Assembly: GCA_023690525.1 (NCBI GenBank)
Contig: CM043018.1
Span: 129,569,955 to 129,633,954, forward strand
Length of the DNA stretch: 64,000 bases
Reading direction: 5' to 3'
Origin: Holotrichia oblita
Taxonomy: Eukaryota; Arthropoda; Insecta; Coleoptera; Scarabaeidae
A program made the position numbers and the translations under genes. This document shows positions 21,536 to 32,993 of the stretch, piece by piece. Under the pieces are notes generated by a model. The model saw only the letters and a program-made list of their open reading frames with translations. It did no database searches and was not told the DNA's origin. How positions within the stretch are numbered: position 1 is the stretch's first letter; the number at the start of each line of letters is the position of its first letter.

Positions 21536-22150
21536 ATATACATATATCTCCAGTAAAATCAAGTTGTAGTAAGAACTCAATTCACCATATAAATAAGAGT
21601 AAAAATTAGTTTTCGTTTTCTTTTATTTGTCAAAATTACACGTAACATCTCATACACAACCTTTATCAATGCATATTACAGAAAACCGCAGTCTAGATGG
21701 ACAATAAACTTCAAGTACGTGGAATCCATGGAGATTTTAGCAGAAATCATTTAAGTTGGCGGAAAGTGCATTTGACAGAGTTCAGATGAAAAGCATGTAA
21801 TCTTGATTACTAGAAATCTGATTTAAATCCTCTAAAATGTTTATTTTTTGTAACTACCTTATTTGTAGTGAAGTTTCAATTAAAGTTTTATACAAATAAT
21901 ACAAAAAATTATATTCATTGAAGTGAAATCAAAGTATAGATTTCAAATCATATCATGTCTCGTAGTACGTGGAATCCATGGAGATTTTAGCAGAAATCAG
22001 TTGGCGGAAAGTGCATTTGACATAGTGTCCAAGTCCAAAGTGACGGAGAACAACAAAAAGATCCTTAATTCAAAAACGAATTTAAAAATGTCTAAAGTGG
22101 TATCCTGGCAAAATAATTTTAAAATTAGAAAATTTAAACATATTAAAAGC
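21536..22150 (+). repeat. dispersed repeat R, right fragment with an internal duplication
   Basis: Matches 39541-39860 in order: atctccagNaaatcaagttgt, ccatggagattt, agttggNggaaag, then a looser tail. Here a segment starting agtacgtggaatccatgg occurs twice (about 21714-21780 and 21965-22027) with the 180-bp repeat 21783-21962 between the copies. Confidence 0.6.
21783..21962. repeat. 180-bp dispersed repeat, copy 1
   Basis: Starts ttcagatgaaaagcatgtaa and ends atatcatgtctc. Nearly identical to 24381-24563. It is bracketed by a direct repeat of about 62 bp, far too long for a normal target duplication. Confidence 0.8.
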
Positions 22151-22608
22151 TGTTAAAGTGTAATTTGGTTATTAAACGTCAACACATCGAAGCTGTAAAA
22201 TAGAAAACCCGGAAGAGAAAATCCATTTAGCTGCGGGTGGATAGTCGTCGTCTACGCGAAGAACAGAAGATTCATCAGGAATTTGGTTATACACACACAC
22301 ACACACACGAAACTCACTTCAAAATGCTTAAGGTAAGGGTGGGTAATACTTAGTAAATTTCATTGTAAAATTTTGACTTTAAAATATAGTTAATTAAGGT
22401 ATTTCTGTATTTCATTTTGATAATATTTTTACAATTAATTCATTTCCGAAAGCGGAACACCTCAGTACTTTAGAAACACGTCTCTACGAAGCGCATCTGA
22501 AGAGTCCGGCGGCCGGCGAAATAACCCAGATTGTCGAGTAAAATGAAAAAAGCTTGAGTACAGTGGGCAAAAGAACATCGACAGTTCACAATATAAAATT
22601 GAGAAAAG

Positions 22609-22680
22609 GTAAGTGACTGCTAAAATAATATTTATTTATTCATAACAGAGTACCTACTGAAAATATTATATTTTTTAAAG
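22609..22680 (+). other. putative spliceosomal intron in Tc1-family A transposase
   Basis: The coding match breaks at gagaaaag|gtaagtg and resumes at tttttaaag|gtcgtg (VV-F/L-SD motif). The 72-bp interval has GT...AG ends and stop codons. Copy 3 (55435-55480) has a matching interval with the same 3' end. Confidence 0.55.
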
Positions 22681-22941
22681 GTCGTGTTGAGCGACAAGTC
22701 TCACGTAGAAGCTGTCATTGAAAACGTTTGCTTGGCTAGGATAAGACCGTCTGAACGATTTGTAGAAACTGCTGTGATGAGGACTGTAAAGCACCCCCGT
22801 GCTGTAATGATATGGTCGTGTATACCTGCAAAAGACTTTGAACCACTGTATTTTGTTAATGGGGGTATGAACCGAATTCTGTCCCAACAAGGTGTATAGC
22901 AGTATGTTAAGCCATATATGCATAGCCTACGACCAGATAAT

Positions 22942-23363
22942 AGCTTTGTTCGCGGAAGACATCCTCGACATGGCCAAACGTAAGGATTATGCGCAATAAA
23001 GATGTCACCGTTCGCGTTAAATGTTACGGCATGTCCCGAGCATAATATCCTGCGTTCGCGGTGAACGTGTACTTCACCCGGGATGTATCCAGTGCACGTC
23101 CGATATGCCCGAGCACAAGACCAAGAGTGTTATGTCCGTGACATGCGCAGTATGCTTGAAGATCGAAATGATCGCAAGGGTTATGTTACCGTTTCTCGTT
23201 TGTCGTATGGTTACCGCTATTATTAGATATAATCGTTCGCGGAAGAAGAAAATCGCGGATATGCCCAGAGAATATTCAGGGGAGGACATCCGCATTTAAC
23301 ACATCCACGCTGTACCCGGAGTATACCCCAGATGTGCCCGAGAATGTTTTCGCGAACAAAGCT
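22942..23363. mobile_element. small MITE inserted in Tc1-family A copy 2
   Basis: Inverted ends AGCTTTGTTCGCG and CGCGAACAAAGCT with further imperfect pairing inward (ACAT..CTCG..CA). Copy 3 preserves the empty site (gaacaggttatgattt versus gaccagataat/aatgattcg), which supports a 3-4-bp target duplication (AAT or TAAT). The interior is distinctly GC-richer than its surroundings and encodes nothing recognisable. Confidence 0.8.
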
Positions 23364-23839
23364 AATGATTCGTAAATATTTATGCACTATAGTGCACGAT
23401 ACTATGAGGCCAAAACCATAATCTTATGGAAATAGGAAATATTAAGGCATTGCCATGGTTAGGTAATTCCCTGGATTTGAATCCGATAGCAAATATGTAT
23501 CTGGAGCTACTTAAGACGTCGTGTGTCTACTCTACCAAATACTGCCGTAAATATTTTAAAAGAAAATATTAAAGAAACTTGAGAAAACGATGTCCAACTA
23601 AGAGAAATTGCTATTGTCTGTATAAGGAGTATACCTAAAAGAATTGATGTTGTTATCAAAGCAAGGAGTGGTTTAATGAAATATTAATATTTGTTACTCT
23701 GTTACGTTCCAAAGATATCTTTATAAGTAATAATTGAATGTACAATTGAAATGTCTAAATCTTATTCTCTTTTATGTAACCTCTGCTGAACAAACTAAAT
23801 TTTACGCAGTGGTCCTAATTAGGTTGCACGGTACTGTAG

Positions 23840-24380
23840 TAGAGTAGAAACAATAAAGTGTAATAAACTGTAAATATATAGCGCCATGGTAAAATAACGG
23901 TCTAGAATTTTAACAAGTTTAAGATTCTGCGGCTTGTTTTTACATTTGCTTACTCTGTTGGGATTACTCTAATTGCAGCAATTAGGCGTTCAATTTTCAA
24001 AGATGTTTCTATTTTCACAATATATTAAGGTGCTATGTGCTGGAGAAGCATCAGGAAAAGGGTCTAAGATCATTTTACAACTTACTCTTAAAACTACATG
24101 GGAACAATAACTAGAGTACCAACTGAGGATGATGCTTTAGGACTGGCATGGCTAGAAAATGGTTATGTAAACACAAGCTATCTATTTATAAGTCTACACG
24201 TTCTTATATAAACATATATCAAAGATGGAGACAATATTATACATTAACGTTGTATTTTGATTTTCGTGCGTAATTAATTTTCGAACGTTATACACGCATA
24301 CTTTTGTGTTATTGTATACGCGTATGAACTATAAATCTCCCTCATAAAGTATTGTTGTAGAAGTATACGTGTACATTCAG
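23840..24380. other. nothing recognised
   Basis: AT-rich sequence between the copy 2 end and the 180-bp repeat. No coding or repeat structure was seen. Confidence 0.4.
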
Positions 24381-24563
24381 TGCTTCAGATGAAAAGCATG
24401 TAATCTTGATTACTAGAAATCTGATTTAAACCCTCTAAAATGTTTATTTTTTGTAACTACCTTACTTGTAGTGAAGTTTCAATTAAAGTTTTATATAAAT
24501 AATACAAATAATTATATTCATTGAAGTGAAATCAAAGTATAGATTTCAAATCATATCATGTCT
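24381..24563. repeat. 180-bp dispersed repeat, copy 2
   Basis: Same orientation as 21783-21962 with only a few substitutions. No flanking duplication is visible here. Confidence 0.8.
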
Positions 24564-24564
24564 C

Positions 24565-25172
24565 CCCGATACGTTCCTTTTGTAAAGTTGACGTAAAGTA
24601 ACACAGATTGAATGTATTAAGTACGAATTATACATAGCAATCTTACGAGAACGGATGCTTTATGTAATTTTATATTTCCTTTAAAAATACATAAATGGTT
24701 GTTGTGTAATAGAAAATAGCTTGTTCTGGTACTTTGCTGTTGGATATTTTTTTGGTTAACTATGCCATTCCTATACTACTAGGTACATTGTTTTACATGT
24801 CACATTCACGATAGCCGTTTCAATAAAGATCGTAAGAGATCATACTGTCTTTAGAAACGTACATGCTACGCGTGAGCGAGAATTATTTTAGTTTTTATTG
24901 CAGAGTGCGTGAGAATGTCACTTTGGTAAATACGTTCGTTTTTGTAGCAGTCTAATTCACTTTCTAAAAAGATTTGTAACAATGATCATCTTAGGTTTAC
25001 GAGTTACTATTGAGTTACCTAATTTACAATAGAAAGTTAGATAACAATTTTAGACAGTAGATAATCGAATCGTGTTATGAATAGATAGCAAACAAATGTC
25101 ATTTACAAAACTAAATTTATGCTTTCTGCGTTACATACACATTTTAATAACGCGGAGGGTCTTGCACCTACA
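24565..25172. other. nothing recognised
   Basis: AT-rich sequence up to the Tc1 element. No supported feature. Confidence 0.4.
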
Positions 25173-25174
25173 TA

Positions 25175-26801
25175 CACTACTGTGCAAAAGAAACCAGCAC
25201 CTTACATAATTCATTATATTTTACTAACAACACATATTTATTCAAAGTGTGAAATATAACTTCGTGCGGAATATGAAATACATCTAATCCGAAGAATAAA
25301 TATGAGTTATCGTAAGAAATTTACTCGTAAGTTTTAGGAAATTCTTAATTGCAAGGGAATGTAATATTTTATGGTCCGCCTGAGGCGATTCCCAGGAGCG
25401 ATAATCCGTAGAAACTTTATTGTAGACAAAAGTATTTTAATAAAATTGATATTTTACACATTCAGTTCATAGTTTGTCATCATACGATAAGGTTTGGTAT
25501 ATTTTAAAAATACATTTACATTTTTGTTTGTGTAAGTCTCTGTTCCGGTTCGTTCCGTTTAATTTATTGAAAGTGTGCGGTATCTAATCGTGAAAGACAT
25601 TAAAAAAGTCACAAGATGCCACGAATATCTCTTGTGAACAGACATAAAATTATTGTGTTACATGAAGAAGGTTTGAATCAAGCCCAAATTGCGAAGCGTG
25701 TTAAGTGCTCACGGTACAAAGTATAATTAAAAAGTTCAACGAAACTGGTGAAGTAGGCGATAAACCGAAGTCAGGACGGCCTAAAAAGCTTAGTAGAACC
25801 GACGAACGTTTTTAAAAAATGACATCCTTACGAAATCGTAAGAAAGTAAGCAGACAATTAGCACAGGACCTGGCAGAAATGACGGGCACATCGGTGCATG
25901 CTTCAACTGTGAGAAGATCGTTGAAGAGATCCGGTTTACGAGGATGTGTGGCAATAAAGAAACCTTTACTGAGAAAAGGTAATAAAGCAAAAAGATTAAA
26001 ATATGCTTTAGATCATAAATCCTGGGAGACAATGAGTGGCGTCAAGTCTTATGGACAGACGAATCTAAGTTTCAGCTGTTTGGCGCCAATAGACGTCAAT
26101 ATGTAAGACGAAGGCCAGGAGAATCACTTTTGGAGCCATGTCTGCAGGCTACTGTAAAACATGGGGGTGGAAACGTATTGGTTTGGGGGTGTATTTCTGC
26201 AAATGGCGTTGGCGATATCATAAAAATAGATGGTAGATTAACTGCAGAAACACACCAAAAAATATTACAAGACCATGCCATCCCTTCAGGACTACGCCTA
26301 ATAGGCGAAAGTTTTATATTACAACAAGACAATGATCCCAAACATGCTTCCAAATTAGTTAAAAATTACTTGGCCCAACAACAAAGTAATGGGATATTAA
26401 GAACAATGGTTTGGCCACCACAAAGCCCGGACCTTAACATAATAGAGCATGTTTGGGATTATCTAGATCAAAAGAGGTATGACAGATCATCCAACAATGT
26501 AAAGGAGCTGTGGACAGTCTTACAAGACGAATGGACCAAAATCCTCAATGAATTTATTCAGAAACTACATGATAGTGTACAGAATAGAATCAAGGACGTC
26601 ATTACATTTAAAGGTGGTCACACGAAATACTAATATTCGCAATTGTAACATTAAAGATACTCATGTATTGTTATAAATGTATAAGTAGCAATCGTACTAG
26701 ATACATAATAAAATTTTTATTGTCCTTACAGGTCATTTATTTATAGTACCTTGCATTGTAGTAGAATATTTATAAGTGCTGGTTTCTTTTGCACAGTAGT
26801 G
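25175..26801 (+). mobile_element. Tc1-like transposon, DD38E spacing
   Basis: Terminal inverted repeats of about 28 bp begin CACTACTGTGCAAAAGAAAC and are flanked by TA (25173-25174 and 26802-26803). Total length is 1627 bp, as usual for Tc1 elements, and one transposase frame fills the middle. The ends are almost perfect, but the gene carries two frameshifts and one stop. Confidence 0.92.
25615..26633 (+). pseudogene. Tc1-like transposase (DD38E), lightly broken
   Basis: Starts MPRISLVNRHKIIVLHEEGL, a Tc1 helix-turn-helix with AQIAKRVKCS. A one-base loss near 25710 shifts the frame; the second DNA-binding half (GEVGDKPKSGRPKKLSR) follows, then a TAA at 25813-25815 and the open segment 25819-26030. 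Another one-base loss near 26025-26035 precedes the catalytic part: VLWTDESKFQLFG (first Asp), VKHGGGNVLVWGCIS, LQQDNDPKHASK (second Asp) and PQSPDLNIIEHVWDYL (Glu). I count 38 residues between the second Asp and the Glu, against 34 in classical Tc1; the four extra lie in the YLAQQQSNGILRTMVW stretch. The end FKGGHTKY is typical of Tc1 proteins. Confidence 0.92.
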
Positions 26802-26803
26802 TA

Positions 26804-27740
26804 TATCACTATACCTTCAGATATTGAAATAAGTTAACATTTATTGCAAACTTCAACACTTTTATGTAGCGGTCAATTCAGTATAATTACATATGTCAGC
26901 CATTCGGAATTTCATTTCATTTTGATGTTTTAAAAATCTTCTAACAGTTTTTGCTGTATCCTTCATAACTGCTCTCGGGAATTGTAATGGTTTCCTGTAT
27001 CTCTGTATATGTTTAAAAAACCTGATTCCTTCTTCATTGAAAAGATTTATCAGACATCACAAATACCTAGTCCTATGTTTAATAGATATTTACCAAGGTA
27101 TAGATCGGACTATGATTAGTTATAATTAAAATCTGATTAAATGAAATACATCCGTATTTACATATATACACGGTCAATATACTTTGCATTATAATTAGTA
27201 GTTGTGGTTTTAATGCATGTATATATTATATACAATATCTATATATTCTATACAGATAATGTATGTAGGTTTTAATATGACTTTGCTTCTATACTTGGAC
27301 AAGTAAATCTGTGTCTCTTTAATATATAATTACATTTAAAACGGCTTCGTATTAATAGTGACTGCTGCGTTGTTCAATTTTTAAGTTTGAAACTCATTTT
27401 TAACGTATCAAAAGCATTATATGTATGAAAGTTGCGTTCCAATGAATATATTTCTATATTTTATTAACTTATTATTTTGTATTGTAACACCTCAACAACC
27501 CATGATTTTTTTAAAGTTATTGTTCTACACAAAAGTTTTTCTTGTATCTCGAAAGCGCTGTGAAAAATTTGCTAATGTCCCATTTTTCTTTTCATTCTAA
27601 TGGATCAGCAGGAAGTTTATATACTATTCGGCTAGTGTATAAAACTAGTTAGATAGGCACTTGTACTGTAACTAATTCTTCAAATTGTGAGTGGGGAAAC
27701 CCAAATATGCTCGTCACTTTTTTTGTTTGTTGCGTATACA
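26804..27740. other. nothing recognised
   Basis: AT-rich DNA without supported features. A string cactcactggcaaaaataaa near 27750 resembles a Tc1 end preceded by TA and could be the far end of the relic at 28205-29197, but no partner end was found. Confidence 0.35.
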
Positions 27741-28204
27741 CTCACTGGCAAAAATAAATGAATAAAACCAAGATAGAAAATTTTGCTTTCATTCTTAACC
27801 GGTATATGACTTAAATATATACTGGGATATTATTTGCAATCTGTGGATTGCATTCTGGGCGACTAGAAATGGGACGGACTTCAACTGAAAGCATACAGGC
27901 GCATGATTCCCTCCCTTCACCTCGCAGTAGTATGAATGAGGGCTTCGTTGAATTGATTGAAATTGAAAAGATCGATGCGAGGGTAGCATTTTCTAGTAGT
28001 TAGACAAGGGTAAAGAACAGTGGTGGGTACTTGCCGTTAGACAGCGATAGCATACAACACACAATTGTCCAGCAGAATAGCATGCGTATTTCTTGACTTT
28101 GTCGACTCATAGAAATCATATTTTCATCCTTCTTTTATTCATATAAAGAGGATCATCACATTAAAAGTTAGCTATAATATTAGGTTTCTTAAATAAGTTT
28201 AGTA

Positions 28205-29197
28205 TCATGTAGGACTTTCTCTTGTCGAATTAACGGCGTGTCGACGTGGCATCGAATTAATTAAATTTAATTTTTTTTTGAGGAATTGCTTAATATTCCT
28301 TTTGTAGCACGACACGTAGACCTTACAGAGCATTTGATAGAATAGGACGACGAATGGGTCTTTAAAGATGATCCCAAAGATGTTCAATTAGATTTAGATC
28401 CGAGTTGCGTGCAAGCCAATCTAATCCCCGTATTACCACCTCATACAGATATTCATTCACTAGGTTTGCTACACGGCGGCTGGCAGTATAGTGCATTAAC
28501 GCGAACTGATTGCCAATAAAAGATGCAAACGGAATGACATTTTCCTGAAGAATATCCTCTATGTAGCGGTAAACATTTAGAACTTCATTTTCAACAAACA
28601 CAAGATTGGTGCGTCCTTTGTTACAGATACCGACTAAAACCATAACGGAATACCCATTGAATTAGACTCTTTCTTTTATTGTGCAGTTTATAAACCTTTC
28701 ATTTTGCCGTCTACACGCCCGTTCGCGACCACCAGGTGACCGTAAACAAAGCCTGGATTTGTCAGTAAAAAGAACATTACTCTATTGCTGTAAGTTCTAG
28801 TTAATGTGTTCTCTTGCAAATCTAAGTCTCATTTGATGATGCCGCAAAAGTAACTATGGTTTCGTTGCCGGCGTCACCAAGGCTTCTTGTTATCGTTCTT
28901 TCACCTACAATGACGACACGTACCACTTCCAAATTATTTTGAAAACAGCAGTAGATCTTCAGTTTTCTTAAGTATTCAACATAATGAAACGATCATCAAC
29001 AACAGTTGTTGATTTTCTCCTGCCTGTTCCTTGTCGTCTAGTAGCGATTCCAAGCATTGAACTGTAGTTAGAGATATTATTAATGTTTGTGATATGTAGC
29101 GCTGACTACAACCATCCTCAATCAAAGCAACAATTCGACCAACGTCCACAATAGTTAGTACCATGTTGACAGAACAATATTGATTCACAACTATCAA
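28205..29197 (-). pseudogene. Tc1-like transposase relic
   Basis: On the minus strand the N-terminal part (29197-28976) reads VDVGRIVALIEDGCSQRYIS, the first helix-turn-helix of a common arthropod Tc1 group. The C-terminal part (28643-28205) reads NKGRTNLVFVENEVLN, ENVIPFASFIGNQF, then LMHYTASRR where relatives have LMHDNARPH, and DLNLIEHLWDHLG. The second catalytic Asp is therefore replaced by Tyr. Between the two parts the frame is shifted and unreadable, including the first Asp region. It differs from the Tc1 at 25175 and from family A. Confidence 0.8.
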
Positions 29198-29369
29198 AGA
29201 GACTCAATACAATTATTTGACATATTGCAGACTTCGTTTTTTGAAGAAGCTCAGTATAATGGTAAACTTAACAACAACTACAAACCTGCATTTCTTGCAA
29301 GAGTGTGTTATCGTCGGATATTTTCATGTACTTGTTATAGATTAAGAAACCTTTTTCGAAAAACATAAT

Positions 29370-30940
29370 CTCCCATAATTCACGACAAAAAGTAAAAACC
29401 ATGACTACGATGTCAAACAGTTACAATAAATATTCAAGGAAAAATATAAAATATGGTAAGGTGGCCGGTTTCTATTGCTGGTGACGATAGATTCTTAGTA
29501 TGAGGCCCCTCCAAACGAGTGCAATGAAGGAAGATCAAGCATTAGAAACGGACAACATGGCTGTGACTTTGCCGGTCTTCTCAGCATTCCCCCAAATGCA
29601 AGACCTAATCGAATTCTTAATTTTTTTCATTGCACTCACTTGCAAGGCGATATCAACCATATACCATGAATGCCTATTACAGACATTTTTTGGTTTTTTT
29701 ATATTGTGGCATTTCTCAACGTTTTAAAATATTATGATGATAAAAGTACACTATACAGGTAATATACCAATTTTTCAATATCAAAAACAAAATATGTGTT
29801 GGTATTGGATACGATTTGTAATTTTAAAACCTTGGTTACTCAGTTCATTTGTGTAGTTTTGTAGTATTACTTACAGTAACTATATACAGGGTGAGTTTTC
29901 TTGAATGTTTAGCATTGGGATCTCAGAAACTACTGGAGATATAAAATCGCTTAAAAGGGGGAAAGATGCGCAGTTTTACGACTTTGATTTAAAACTGCTT
30001 TTGTTTCTTCGATAATTTTCATGGCTTATTAGATATTCAAAGAAAACTAAATTTTACGATTTTATTTAAGCATGCTTAGCATCGTTAATAGTAATTTTAG
30101 AGAAAAAGTGTTCAGACAAAAGTTTTTTTAATTTTTTTTGTCATTCACCATTAGCCAGTTATGACACAAACTTGCGTTTTTTTTAATGAAAGCCATAGTT
30201 GGTTTTGACATCATTAAAAAGCTTATTTTTTGCTGATTACAATGATATAAGATTTGATATGGTTATTCTAAAAATAAAGAGGATGTAGACATTTTTATGG
30301 TTTTTATGGAAAACAATTGAATTTCGAACTGATAAAATACAAAACAAACAAAAACTTATTTTGAAATCTTATGTAGTAATAAAATGAAAACTATAAGAAC
30401 TTTGATTAAAGGCACACAACATTATTAATTTTCAAAGATATAATAGACATAATAAGAAGTAGTACATACTATTACTGTTATAGTACCTTCTGAAGATATA
30501 AAATTCAAAACATTTGTTACTATATATGTACTATGTATGTAACATACATATGTATGTATGTATATAGGCAATGTAATGTATATTAAAATACCAGCTCCAA
30601 AGCAAATATATTTTCATTTAAAGGAGAGAACACCCTTAAATATATGTATGTACTTATTTAGAAAACTTATTTAGATAATGATCACAAATGAATAAGTGTA
30701 GTGCAATATAAATAAAATTTGACAAGCATACGTGCCGGCCTTCATGGCTTGCGTATAATATTATAATTGTCTTGTCGGTCTAAGAATTTCTTTTATTAGT
30801 GAAGAATTGCTATGCTATTTTAAACTAGATAATCGATCTAGCGAACTATCGACTCGCCAGTTGTTGCACAGTATGATACATTACACACATTTTGCGTGCA
30901 GTGTGGAAAACGCGAAGATAGTGCTTTTATAGATATTATA
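29370..30940. other. mostly nothing recognised
   Basis: AT-rich DNA. A string tatacagggtgagttttctt at about 29882 looks like a transposon end preceded by TA, but no matching inverted end was found within a few kilobases. Confidence 0.3.
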
Positions 30941-30942
30941 TA

Positions 30943-31717
30943 CCGGGTGTCAACGAGATCATCATCATATCAGCCCGCCATTTATTTATTAGTTAAAATA
31001 AAACTTTGAAACTCGGACATTATATATGAGTGATTGGTGGGCTTCTTCAGGTGCACTCAGTTTCTCTATAGCACTTTCGGTCAAACCGGAAGTGACGTTA
31101 ATTTTGAATTTTTAAATACAACATGTATTATTTGTGTTCATATTCAGTTTCTTCTAAAAATTTGCCATCTAGTGCAGGTCAACTTTTGACATTTCTGTCA
31201 AAGATGGCGGTATCTATGTTAAATTTATCCATTAAAGTGAGACTGCTTCGCAACAATTGTCGAAATGTAACAACCATCAAAGTGAGCTTTGTAAACAATT
31301 AAAGAAACGTATTTTTCACATTTACACGCATTGGCGAAGGAAACTGTGTTTTCTTCATTAGAAATGTAATTATTCTGTTGCTTTGGAATTAGACTACTTT
31401 TAAAACATTTTATATTTTGTACTACCTGTCTACCACTAAACCACAGCATATTTTATATCACTTGAAAGCTAAAAATTATGCCAATATGGCACTAGATGGC
31501 AAATTTTTAGAAGAAACAGAATATGAACAGAAATAATACATGTTGTATTTAAAAATTCAAAATTAACGCCACTTCCGGTTTGACCGGCAGTGCTATAGAA
31601 AAACTGAGTGCACCTGAAGAAGCCCACCAATCACTCATATATACGGTCCGAATTTCAAAGTTTTATTTTAACTAATAAATAAATGGCGGGCCGACACATG
31701 ATCTCGTTGACACCCGG
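30943..31717. mobile_element. foldback MITE with 233-bp arms
   Basis: Left arm 30943-31175 and right arm 31486-31717 are inverted copies with few mismatches, starting CCGGGTGTCAACGAGATCAT. TA flanks both ends (30941-30942 and 31718-31719). The 310-bp spacer encodes nothing recognised. The arms contain aaaccggaagtgac, a motif also seen in the arms of the palindrome at 60816 (taaccggaagtgat). Confidence 0.9.
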
Positions 31718-32128
31718 TATACATATTATATCATTGAAAAAGTTATTAGGTTATTACTTGCCGGATACCAAATATAGCCGTCATGTTTTTAGTGAGAAAT
31801 GTATTAATTTTTTAGATCGCAGAAGTTATAAATTCATGGCACTTCCTTTGTTTTAATTGAAGCTCTTGTAATCCGGCGTACATTTTGTGGTATTCACATT
31901 TCAGGTAATTTAATTTTTCCCGTTAATTAGTCGCAAGTGGATTATTTCTGTTATACGGAACAAACGTTTGCATAAGATAACAATTATTTTAATATTAGCA
32001 CACCGAAAAATTTTTAAGAAAGAGAGATATTGTAAATTGGTCTAAAACAGGATGTTGAGTAAATTTTTAAGAAGGAAAACGTATATTAGTAATAAGACCT
32101 TCTGAAATAATGTCTGTCAATTACATCA

Positions 32129-32350
32129 CTAAAAAACAGTACCTACTGACGGATGACTGGAAGACAATCTATGGAAGAAAACTTTGTATTTAACAAGACT
32201 CTCTGAATCTAGTTTGAATAGAACGTCCAATTTCCAAATTTTGTAAATGCCTTTATGGGAGAGAGCAGAGCGAGTGTCCTTAGGCGAAGGAAGAATTTGG
32301 GAGATTTTGTTTAAAGGTTTGAAGATGACCGTGGAAGCCTTCGACATCAT
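32129..32350 (-). pseudogene. Penelope-like retroelement relic (RT/GIY-YIG linker)
   Basis: A short minus-strand frame reads FKPLNKISQILPSPKD and ALSHKGIYKI. This pattern (KP..K..Q.L.SPKD...L..KG[VI]Y.I) is characteristic of the stretch just before the GIY-YIG endonuclease domain of Penelope-like elements. The expected C-x-C and YIG residues that should follow are not readable, so the fragment is short and decayed. Confidence 0.45.
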
Positions 32351-32993
32351 TTACTTGTTATTTTGTTATTTTCAGGGCAAGTAAACACATAAAGCCGGTA
32401 GTGTACGTTCGGCGTAACTAATACACGTTGTAATACCAAAACACAGGTATCGAAGTTTATAAGAAATGCTAAACTTGCAAGCTGGTTGTTCATTAATTCG
32501 TTGCTTACGTGTTCACACTGCAGAGTGACAGAATTATACGGTTTTAATAGTATGCATTACTTCTATGCTTTTCAGCATGTTACTGGAATTTCAAAACATG
32601 CTTGTTACAAAAATACAATCCATAATAATGTATAATGCCAAAATCTGTCATAAAGTTCTAACGTATGGTTGTTCCAATATGAATATAACCTGGTATTTCT
32701 CGCCAGTGTACAAAAATTCAATCGTGCAGGAACGCACGTGGCCGTAATTTGCGAACTAGGTAGTCCATATAGTAGTAACATTCTTTTTAATCTTCCATTT
32801 TTTTCAGTAAATAGTTATTTCCTAATATTAATAGAAACTAATTGATAACTTCTTGTAACTTTTTGTTGCCAAGCGTTTCATGAGCCGTTTTTAAGAGGAT
32901 ATAGAATCTGTGGGAAAATGTTCTTCTAGGGCATGGTTAAGATCCGTGGTTGATATTTTCAGTACTTTTGACCTAATCTGTCAAGTGTGTAAA

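Larger units (their letters stand above)
22480..23836 (+). mobile_element. Tc1-family A, copy 2 (3' part)
   Basis: Contains the middle and end of a Tc1-type transposase in pieces: RLYEAHLKSPAA-like (22487), an AKEHRQF-like string (22569), VVLSDKSH (first Asp, 22681), GERF-like and VKHPRAVMIWSCI, then a 422-bp MITE insertion (22942-23363), then a PWLGNSLDLNPI-like E motif near 23455, and a right end reading ggttgcacggtactg (23836) that is the inverse of the copy 3 left end. The N-terminal coding part is absent. Confidence 0.75.
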
